A stretch of 64,000 bases of DNA from Spinacia oleracea (Eukaryota; Streptophyta; Magnoliopsida; Caryophyllales; Amaranthaceae), in assembly GCF_020520425.1 (NCBI RefSeq), contig NC_079491.1, forward strand, positions 45,126,027 through 45,190,026, read 5' to 3'. Positions 10,423 to 18,460 of this stretch are shown here, in pieces. The notes under the pieces are model-generated. The model did not search any database, was not told where the DNA came from, and saw only the letters and a list, made by a program, of their open reading frames with translations. Position numbers and translations under genes: made by a program. Numbering within the stretch: position 1 is the first letter of the stretch; each line of letters starts with the position of its first letter.

Positions 10423-10606
10423 AGCGGCATGAACAACTTTGAAACATAGGTTGTTCGCTCAAAAGCCCAGCGGCATGAACAACTTTGAAACATAGGTTGT
10501 TCTCTCAAAAGCCCAGCGGCATGAACAACTTTGAAACATAGGTTGTTCGCTCAAAAGCCCAGCGGCATGAACAAACTTTGAAACATAGGGTGTTTGCTAA
10601 AAAGCG
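10423..10606 (+). repeat. 46-bp tandem repeat, four units
   Basis: Units begin AGCGGCATGAACAACTTTGA at 10423, 10469, 10515 and 10561, with few differences. The last unit is degenerate and runs into the larger repeat array. Confidence 0.9.
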
Positions 10607-11560
10607 CGGCGGCACGAATGTTTGGCCGGCCAGTCCATTTGACGAGCATGTCTAGCGGCAATCATACCTATTGATTGACTTGCGTCAATCAATATCGTTA
10701 TAGACACGCTCGCCAAAGATTAGACGACCAAAGTAGGGCCTAGCGCATGCTCAGTTGCCAGCGGCACCAAACACTTGGAAACAAAGGTTGTCCGCTCAAA
10801 AGTTCAGCGGCACGATTAACTTCGAAACAAAGCCTAATTGTATAACTTCGAAACTTTAAAACATAGGGTGTTTGCTAAAAAGCGCGGCGGCACGCATGTT
10901 TGGCCGGCCAGTCCATTTGACGAGCATGTCTAGCGGCAATCATACCTATTGATTGACTTGCGTCAATCAATATCGTTATAGACACGCTCGCCAAAGAAAG
11001 TGACGACCAAAGTAGGGCCTAGCGCATGCTCAGTTGCCAGCGGCACCAAACACTTGGAAACAAAGGTTGTCCGCTCAAAAGTTCAGCGGCACGATTAACT
11101 TCGAAACAAAGGTTGCTTGCTAAAAAGCGCGGCGGCACGAATGTTTGGCCGGCCAGTCCATTTGACGAGCATGTCTAGCGGCAATCATACCTATTGATTG
11201 ACTTGCGTCAATCAATATCGTTATAGACACGCTCGCCAAAGAAAGTGACGACCAAAGTAGGGCCTAGCGCATGCTCAGTTTCCAGCGGCACCAACCACTT
11301 GGAAACAAAGGTTGTCCGCTCAAAAGTTCAGCGGCACGATTAACTTCGAAACAAAGGTTGTTTGCTCAAAGTTAGGTGGCACGAACGTTTGGCTGTACAG
11401 TCCATTTGACGAGCATGTCTAGCGGCAATCATACCTGTTGATTGACTTGCGCCAATCAATATCGTTATGGACACGCTCGCCAAAGAAAGTGACGACCAAA
11501 GTAGGGCCTAGCGCCTACTCAGTTGCCTGCGGCATTAACGTGCTTAGTGTACACTCGGAT
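10607..11560 (+). repeat. ~244-bp tandem repeat, four units
   Basis: Units contain CAGTCCATTTGACGAGCATG after a TTTGGC word at 10621, 10899, 11144 and 11388. Spacing is 278, 245 and 244 bases; the first unit has extra sequence. Each carries the inverted pair ATTGATTGACTTGCGTCAATCAAT, a potential hairpin. No protein is evident. The array lies 3' of both the sense pol and the antisense gene. Confidence 0.88.
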
Positions 11561-11879
11561 GCACCTTGGCAACCATACCTATTGATTAAGCCTATTAAGC
11601 CTATTGATCAAGGAATAATCAAATTATGAAGAGCAAGTAAATGCGAGATAGGAGAAACATCAAAAAATCTATTTACTTATAAAACAACGCCCGTAGAAAG
11701 GCGTGTGAAAGTAGCTCAGAATTCCTGACCAGGAAAAAGAAAGAGAATTGTTGTGTGCTCAGCAGGCACAATGATACAGACGCCATCAGCGCCAAAACTT
11801 TACAACATAATTGTTTTTGCCCTTAGGCACTGGAACGCTTGAATAAAATTTTTTTTAAAAAAATAGGAAAGGAAGCAAA
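11561..11879. other. Spacer downstream of antisense gene
   Basis: About 320 bases between the repeat array and the antisense stop codon. It contains T- and A-rich tracts near 11840-11870 that could serve the antisense mRNA 3' end. I see no gene. Confidence 0.5.
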
Positions 11880-14800
11880 TCAGGGGGCGGCCGCATCGTC
11901 CTCGTCATCAGATGATACAAACTCAGGGGGCGGCTGACCAAGACGTTCAGCAGCCAACACAGCGGCACTGTGCTCCATTCGCCGCTGGAACCACCCAAGA
12001 TCATACTCTGACATGTGGCTCTCCCAGGCGTGCTTAACAGCGTCCTTGGTCGCTTGTTCCCCCTGATCATAGGATTCCAGAAGACGCTCACGCAAGGTGC
12101 GAACTTGCGATCTGGCCGTCTCTAGCTCCCCACGAAGATGCTCGGCTTCCTCAGCCGCCTCTTTGACCTGAGGGTACTCCCGCAACTGGTCCTGAAGCGC
12201 CCGTATTTCCGCCGCCGCTGTCTTGGCTTCCTCGACCATTGCCACCATGTCCTTGTCCTGCGCCAAGATCTTCTTAAGCAGCTCGGCCTTGTCAGATCTC
12301 AACGCAGCCACCTCCTTCGCTTGAAGGTCTATGGTCGTCTGCATCTGCAGGCGGACCTCTTCAATGGACTTGAACGCATAGTCACCATGGTGGGTGGACT
12401 CAGCCACCTGAGCTTTGAGCTCCTCAGCAGTGCGGGTCTTCCAGCTCTTGCAGAATTCCATGCGGCAGAACAACTGCAGAAGAAGCTACATATTAGTAAA
12501 TGACTCTAAAAGGGAAGACAAGTACAAGCAAGTTGGAAATAGACTTACGTCGAGAAGAGTGGCCTGGATCGCACCAAACTGGGCGTCAGTCTTGCGGCCA
12601 GGAAGAGAAGCAACATACTCAGCGGGGACGGCCTTAAAAACCTTGCGGCATATAGCCACCCTATCCTTTGACGAATAGTGTGGAGTAGCAGGTACGTTCT
12701 CATCCTCGGCAGCAGCTGCATCCTTCCCTTTGTCTTTGGCTATAGGAAAAACAATGGCCTTAGGATGACGCGGAGAGTAAGAAGAACTGCCAGAGGAGGC
12801 TCGATACGTCTGAACGACGTTCGAATAATACTTACCGCCCGAAGACCTAGCTCGGCGGGCCACCTCCGCCGGTATCTGAGAGCGGACGTCGGCCGGGATT
12901 CCCGAAAGAGGGTCCTCCACCAAGTCCACCACCAGAGACGGCTTGTCCACGCCCATCTCTTCGTCATCAGGGCATCCCCCCTCAGCAACCTTCGACTCGT
13001 CTTTCTTCACGAGACGGCGAGGTAGGGGTTTTGGCTTCTTGAAGGTACTCGGAGTCTCCGAGCCAGCCGGCACAGCTCTCTTCTTCAGCTGGGACAGAGT
13101 CGTCCCCTTCTTCTTCCCTGACGCCCTAGCCGCGTCCTTAGCTTGCTAAAAAAGAAAGGACAGTCAAATATTAGGCCTCGTCATCTATCGCAAGTCACTC
13201 ACCATGTAGTGGCTCGTCATTTAAAAGGACGCCCGTCTTAAAAATGACGAGGCGTACCTCATCGATCACAAGTCACTCACAAGATAGTGGCTCGTCATTT
13301 AAAAGGACGCCCGTCTTAAAAATGACGAGGCGTACCTCATCAATCACAAGTCACTCACAAGATAGTGGCTCGTCATTAAAAAGGACGCCCGTCTTAAAAA
13401 TGACGAGGCGTACCTTATCAATCACAAGACACTCACAAGATAGTGGCTCGTCATTAAAAAGGACGCCCGTTTTAAAAATGACGAGGCGTACCTTATCAAT
13501 CACAAGTCACTCACAAGATAGTGGCTCGTCATTAAAAAGGACGCCCGTTTTAAAAATGACGAGGCGTACCTTATCAATCACAAGTCACTCACAAGATAGT
13601 GGCTCGTCATTAAAAAGGACGCCCGTCTTAAAAATGACGAGGCGTACCTTATCAATCACAAGTCACTCACAAGATAGTGGCTCGTCATTAAAAAGGACGC
13701 CCGTCTTAAAAATGACGAGGCGTACCTTATCAATCACAAGTCACTCAATAAATAGTGGCTCGCCATTAAAAAGGACGCCCGTCTTAAAAATGACGAGGCG
13801 TACCTTATCAAGTGCAAGTCAATCGCAGAAAAGTGGCTCGTCATTAAAAAGGACGCCCGTCCCAAAAATGACGAGGCGTACCCTATCAATCACGAGTCAC
13901 TTGAAAAAACACTAACTAAGGGGCCCGTCAATAAAAAGTGACGAGGCCTACCTTAGCAAACACGGGTCAGATATCAGGATATCGGCTCGTCACTAAAAAG
14001 ACGTCCACTGTAGACGCTGGACGGGAGAAGTTTAACTTGCAAAAAAAAAAAAAACGACAACCTAAGAGAATACTCACCTTCTCCTCCAACTCGGCCTTGG
14101 CTTTCTGCATCTTGGCCTCATAGATGTCCGCCATCCAATCGGTCATATCGCCCTTCCCAATATCCGCCGCCGATAGCTTGCTCATTCCTTCCTCTGTGAA
14201 CAAAAGAAATCCAAAGTTAGAAAAAATGAATAGACCAACGCGGAACGGCACATAAATTGGCATACAACCTCGAGTCATGGAATATCCTAAGCCTACGGCC
14301 GCTAGAAAGGCCTCGTTCCGAAACTGGCTAATGTGCGGCAACCACTCGGCCGGCACATGGAAACTCTTATCCACTGTTAAGTGGTAAGTGTTGGCCCTGA
14401 ACAGGACCATTATCTGATCCCACTCTTCGGCAGTAAGGGGGGGAAGGGGCTCGTCACGATCCATGAAGTTGGCGTCACAGTTCCAACGGCTCATTCTCTC
14501 ATACATCTCCTGGTCGTCAGTGTAAAACACGACCCACCTCTTCCTCCACATATGCCACTTGCTGAGCTTGCCGACCACTGTCTGGTAGGTACCACGGCTG
14601 CTCAGATTAAACCACCCTTTGGCGGCACTGGGGGAACGAGAGAGGGAGACCAGATGCAGAAAGGCGTTGAAGGACGGCTCCACGTCGTTCAGTGCACATT
14701 TGGCAATGTAGCCAAAGATATCCGCCCATGAGTTGGGGGTCAGCTGAGCCACCCCAATATTGAAACCATCTAACACCTCCACAACGAAGGGGTGTGGAGG

Positions 14801-15292
14801 GAATCTCATGCCGAGTTTGATTGACGCGGCATACACAGGGAATTCTCCCTCGGCAAGCAGGCTGACGGTCGAGTCCAGACCGGCCGGCACGCGCATTTGG
14901 TACCCTTCCCCCACGCAGAGGTCATCCCTCATCTTGGCTCCATGCCTGTCTAACCACCGCATCCAGCCCACGTCTGGGTGAATCTCTGACGGAAGCAATT
15001 GGGCCTCCTCCCGTCCTCTGGGCCTAATAAGCTGGGGAGCAGCTTCTTGTTCCTCGGCGGCCGATGACAATGGAGCGACGCTTGGCTCCCCCACTGCCTG
15101 GCTCGCTCTACCCTCCGACGAGCTTGCCGCCTGCTCCCCCGCCTCGACGTACTCGTCGATCTCTTGAAAGAGTTCGGCAAATTCTTCGTCGACTGCCGAG
15201 GCGGTGGAAGAATATCTCTCCCTAGGAGGTGTCGATGCTTCTTCCCGCAAGCGCAGGCGCGTCGGATCTGCCGTTTGCTTGGTTCTAGCCAT
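11880..15292 (-). CDS. Spliced antisense gene in Tat element, 776 aa, Transposase_28-type domain plus coiled coil
   Basis: Four exons on the minus strand: 15292-14269, 14193-14078, 13145-12549 and 12473-11880 (1024, 116, 597 and 594 nt, together 776 codons plus stop). All junctions are GT-AG and keep frame; donors include GAAG|GTGAGT and CGAC|GTAAGT, and acceptors follow pyrimidine-rich tracts. The first intron is 75 nt and open, so its retention would not stop translation. Residues about 150-260 (RFPPHPFVVEVLDGFNIGV, LTPNSWADIFGYI, KGWFNLSSRG) resemble the 'putative gypsy type transposon' domain (Pfam Transposase_28) known from antisense extra ORFs of Tat elements. Exon 3 is basic (KKKGTTLSQLKKR, PLPRRLVKK), possibly a nuclear signal. 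Exon 4 is a long heptad-like coiled coil ending in an acidic tail. The function of this family is unknown. Confidence 0.82.
13146..14077 (-). other. Long intron of antisense gene containing a minisatellite
   Basis: A 932-nt interval between the donor GTGAGT (14077 downward) and the acceptor TTTTTTAG (ending 13146). It is nearly filled by the 78-bp array, plus a poly-A run on the plus strand at 14040-14054. Confidence 0.75.
13190..13990 (+). repeat. 78-bp minisatellite, about ten units
   Basis: Repeats of a unit containing GACGAGGCGTACC and GTGGCTCGTCATTAAAAAGG, at 13244, 13322, 13400, 13478 and onward. Outer units diverge more than the inner ones. The unit is 26 codons long, so the plus strand stays open for 223 codons; this is a by-product of the period and lies within the antisense intron. 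Inverted words (CGTCATT and AATGACG) let each unit form a hairpin. Confidence 0.92.
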
Positions 15293-15703
15293 GCCTTCTG
15301 CATAGTGAACGAAGCACGGCTTAGGGGTGACCAACAATGAAGAAAAAGACGCGATTGGACGTCCGCCCCGACAAAAGATGAACGGCGGAAAAATCTTAAA
15401 TAAAACCTTTAAACCCTTACCTAGTACTAAGAGGTCGGCCGCTAACAAAGAGAAAAATGTCAAGAGGATAACAAAAATGGCGAAAACTAACCTTGAAAGA
15501 TCTGCGAAGTACTTGGTGAAGAACAGGATGAGTATCGCGAAGAACGGGATGAACTTCACGAAGAACAGGATGAGTGTGACGAGGAAAAGGATGAGTCTCG
15601 TGGTGGCCGGAAATCGCCTGATGGTGGTAGGAACACGCCGGAAATCGCCTATGAAAGCTCTGTGAAAATGAAATGTAAAAAATGAAATTTACCCCCCTCA
15701 CCT
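15293..15703 (-). other. 5' untranslated region of antisense gene (inferred)
   Basis: Sequence between the antisense TATA box and ATG. An in-frame upstream extension on the minus strand reaches about 15559 with a hydrophobic, low-information peptide, so I prefer the ATG at 15292 (MARTKQT). A degenerate repeat of GAAGAACGGGATGA-like words is visible on the plus strand at 15515-15600. Confidence 0.5.
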
Positions 15704-15713
15704 CTATATATAG
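15704..15713 (-). promoter_or_regulatory. TATA box of antisense promoter
   Basis: CTATATATAG, palindromic. Read on the minus strand it lies about 410 bases before the antisense ATG and 20 bases downstream of a perfect G-box palindrome, so the antisense gene has a promoter outside the LTR. Confidence 0.6.
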
Positions 15714-15733
15714 GGAGGGGCAAAATGGAGAAA

Positions 15734-15749
15734 GGTGACACGTGTCACC
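15734..15749. promoter_or_regulatory. 16-bp palindromic G-box of antisense promoter
   Basis: GGTGACACGTGTCACC is a perfect palindrome around CACGTG. It shares ACACGTGT with the G-box in the LTR promoter, suggesting both strands respond to the same factor class. Confidence 0.6.
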
Positions 15750-15832
15750 ATCTCAACACCTGACCCAAAGATGAAGATGCAAAACAAGAGTCAAGAAGCG
15801 ATACCCGGAATGTGTTTCCAGAAATGCCCTTC

Positions 15833-15844
15833 TTGAGGGGCAAA
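15833..15844 (+). promoter_or_regulatory. Tat polypurine tract
   Basis: TTGAGGGGCAAA directly before the 3' LTR TGTTGTGGGC. It is short and interrupted but in the right place for plus-strand priming. Confidence 0.6.
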
Positions 15845-16366
15845 TGTTGTGGGCAAAATTACCGTGCCTTCGTGTACCAATGAGGACGTGACACATGGCA
15901 CGTATTGCGCCCCCTAAGCAGAAATCATACGAAGTCTACTCCGAGGCATGAGTATTAATCTAGGTATCTACAATGTATGTATTTAAGTGTGTATAAATGT
16001 ATGTATAACACCTATACCTGGAAAGGGGCTTAATTAGTATGTATCCCAAGTGAATGACTAAGCACAATAGGCCCAAACAGCCCACTATTGCCAAAAGAGA
16101 CCAGAGAATTGTAAGGAGAAAGGACACGTGTCCTCCTCCCATTCCCCAGCCAATCATGTAAGGGGAATATTAGGTCATTCCCCCAAAAACCTAGTACTAT
16201 AAATATTCCCACTTCCCTAGAAAAAGGGGTCACAATCAATACATTCTAGAGCAATTGCTGCTCTGCCTTCTCTCTACTTTCTCTCTCTATAAAAATACAA
16301 TCTTGTTTAATCTGTAAAAGTTACCAAGAAACCTCCCAGGTATCTCACCGGAAAAACCCCACAACA
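15845..16366 (+). repeat. Tat element 3' LTR
   Basis: 522 bp. I saw no difference from the 5' LTR at 3731-4252. It is followed by the second GTTCC. Confidence 0.97.
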
Positions 16367-16554
16367 GTTCCAAATTGTAGGAGGCCTCGATATTTCATTT
16401 ATTATGTTTTTAAAAGTTAGTTGACATTAAATTCCGTTGCGTAATTCTGGTACTAGCCTTAACCGTTATCACGGTGGCGGTAATACTTTAGTAATTCCTT
16501 TATTTTAAGTTGGAAAATGGTTTTATAAAAGCAAGGAATTATTAGGGTGTTACA
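16367..16554 (+). repeat. Chromovirus 5' LTR, right piece
   Basis: Begins with the duplicated GTTCC, continues AAATTGTAGGAGGCCTC and ends GGGTGTTACA. It matches 57851-58038 almost base for base. Confidence 0.92.
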
Positions 16555-16557
16555 AAG

Positions 16558-16571
16558 TGGTATACTAGAGC
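16558..16571 (+). promoter_or_regulatory. Chromovirus primer binding site (tRNA-Met type, altered)
   Basis: TGGTATACTAGAGC lies three bases after the LTR end. It resembles the plant tRNA-Met primer site TGGTATCAGAGC, with small changes that may have accumulated after insertion. Confidence 0.65.
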
Positions 16572-17328
16572 TTAGTTTCATTCCTTCTTTGTAGTAAGCA
16601 ATACTACAAAGTGGTAATCGGAGACTAATGCGGAACTTTAGGATTTTTAAATATTATTTTCCTAAAGTCAAAACGTATTATTTTGAGTACTCAATATTTT
16701 AAAGGTCAAATATCAATTATTTTGGGTCGTTTGAAATAAGTTGAAAAGTCGGATTATTATTTAATTTAATTAAATTTTTTCGAAATTTTTAATTATTTGA
16801 AATTTTCGAAATAAATTCGAATTATTTTTTTTTCGGATTTTCTTAAATATCCGAATTATTTTATTTATTTATTTATTTATTTATTATTTATTCGAATATT
16901 TTTTTCGAATTTACATTTTTTTCGGACCTTTTTTTTTATTTTCCGAAATTAATTTGTTTAATTAATTAATAATTCTTATTAATTTTCGATTTTAACTTAA
17001 ATAATTTCAACTAAGTTAGGAGTTATTTCTTAATTAATTTCGAAAATTAATATTATTTTCAAGTGAGGAATGGGTAGACTAGGAAGGGCATATTAGTCTA
17101 AGAATGCATATTATGTGACAATGTGATTTATTAAGTGCCACGTATGTGTTCTAATCATGTTTTATCTTGCTTTATGTGATTAATTGCATCATATTTCATG
17201 TTGAGTATATATACTTGTGCATTGAAATTGTATGGCTCCACGAACTATTTATTGTATCATTTTTGGGTTGGAACTTCTATGGAAACGCGTTAGTAAGACT
17301 TTTTAGTTGTGATTTTCAGGAATTAAGG
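16572..17328 (+). other. Chromovirus leader, AT-rich
   Basis: Untranslated leader with low-complexity AT-rich sequence, including a (TTTA)n tract at about 16859-16890 and repeated TTTTTCGAA words. It ends in an acceptor-like TGTGATTTTCAG at 17308-17319, nine bases before the pre-gag ATG. Confidence 0.6.
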
Positions 17329-18009
17329 ATGCTACCTTCTAAGTTCACCAGTCTAGGATACTTTGAGAAGATGGATAATGAGACTCCTCACATGTATGTC
17401 TAGAAGATCGTGTTTGCTTGCAACTATCTTGCTTCGACCAAGGATATGCCCCACCTTAGGCACAAAGAGATGATGGCTAGTATGGTTATACATTGTTTGC
17501 CCCATAAGAACCTCAAGAACAAGTTCAGTGACATGCATTTTAATGATGGTACCCCAAATTGGTACAAATATGGGACTGGAGATGGTAAGTGGAAGTATGA
17601 TACTAAGGTTCTTACTACTATCTTAGAGGTTGCGAAGAATAGCTATGAGGATGGGAAGTACTCTGCGGGCCTAGGTATGGGCTATGGAGGAATAGAAAGT
17701 GATGGTGAGGATGGCATGATTCATGATGAGCAAGCTAGTGATGTTGAGGAGGACGATGATGATGATGATGATGTAGTAGAGATTGAAAATCCTAATCCTG
17801 TAGTTCCTGAACCAACCATTGAGATATCCAGTGGATCTGAAGATGAGCTTGGAGAGAATAATGTGGTCGATAGTGAGCCACAACAGAATAATGAGGCTAT
17901 GGATGAAGACTCTGATCCGGAAGAAGACTTGGATGATCCTAATGATCAGGACTTTACTCCAGAGCAATACAAGGAAAGAAAAGATCGTCGTGATGACGTT
18001 AGTCTCTAG
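17329..18009 (+). pseudogene. Pre-gag acidic ORF of the chromovirus (one internal stop)
   Basis: An extra reading frame between the primer site and gag, about 226 codons from the ATG at 17329, with a single in-frame TAG at 17401. The N-terminal half (KFTSLGYFEKMDNETPHMY, LRHKEMMASMVIHCLP, FNDGTPNWYKYG, YGGIESDGEDG) looks like a folded domain that I do not recognise. The C-terminal half is very acidic (a run of seven Asp after EVEED-type sequence, then EISSGSEDE and DSDPEEDLDDPND). Codons are clean apart from the one stop, unlike the random frames nearby, so it was probably coding in the active element. An acceptor-like site sits just before the ATG. It might be a chromatin- or RNA-related accessory protein; that is a guess. 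Confidence 0.6.
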
Positions 18010-18460
18010 AAAATGTAATCCTTAGTTTATTTTTCGTTGAATAATAAAGTAGCAAAGCTACTACTTATGGTTGTTAGTTCTATCATAGTTGGAGAATAAA
18101 TGTTATGTCATTGGTGGATGTAAGACCTATTCATTGAAGCATTAATAAAAGAATATAATTCCCTTTTCGTTATCTCTTAAGTTCAATTTTCAATTCTAAG
18201 TCTTGTGGGTATCGCAAAGGGATTAATTGTTATTTCTTCAATGAAATTTTATGTGCAAGGTGGTCAAGTAGCAACCATCTAAATTTTCATGCATCGAATA
18301 GTGGGGTGAGAAGGCCCAAAAGTGGCGCCAACTCTTCCCCTAGGGCGCGCATAACTGTGTTCTTGTTGTGAGTAGGTTCGTTGTCGAACTAGTGCCTTAG
18401 TAATATCATGTCCAACCAATATTAAAGTTAGCCTTTTTTATTTTATTCAGACGAAGGGAT
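18010..18460 (+). other. Spacer between pre-gag ORF and gag
   Basis: Non-coding. It ends CCTTTTTTATTTTATTCAG (18432-18450), a strong 3' splice-site match, ten bases before the gag ATG. Confidence 0.55.

Larger units (their letters stand above)
3731..16366 (+). mobile_element. Complete young Tat-lineage Ty3/gypsy element with antisense gene
   Basis: A 12.6-kb element with two 522-bp LTRs that I read as identical, a perfect GTTCC duplication, a primer site, and an intact gag-pol carrying a second, archaeal-type RNase H between RNase H and integrase, which marks the Tat lineage. About 5.8 kb between pol and the 3' LTR hold tandem arrays and a spliced gene on the opposite strand. Extra ORFs in this position, some antisense, are known for Tat elements. 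Identical LTRs mean a very recent insertion. Confidence 0.95.

Noticed and set aside
12138-13149. Plus-strand frames between 12138 and 13149
   Set aside because: They are shadows of antisense exons 3 and 4. The minus strand has the domain-like, splice-consistent frame.
13244-13915. Plus-strand 223-codon repeat protein
   Set aside because: It arises because the 78-bp minisatellite is a multiple of three. It lies within an intron of the antisense gene and has no start context or other support.
13190-13990. CRISPR-like array
   Set aside because: Units are near-identical over their full 78 bases with no unique spacers, and the setting is a plant retrotransposon.
17671-17967. Minus-strand 98-codon frame
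   Set aside because: Shadow of the acidic GAT/GAG-rich pre-gag ORF on the opposite strand, giving an Ile-rich peptide.
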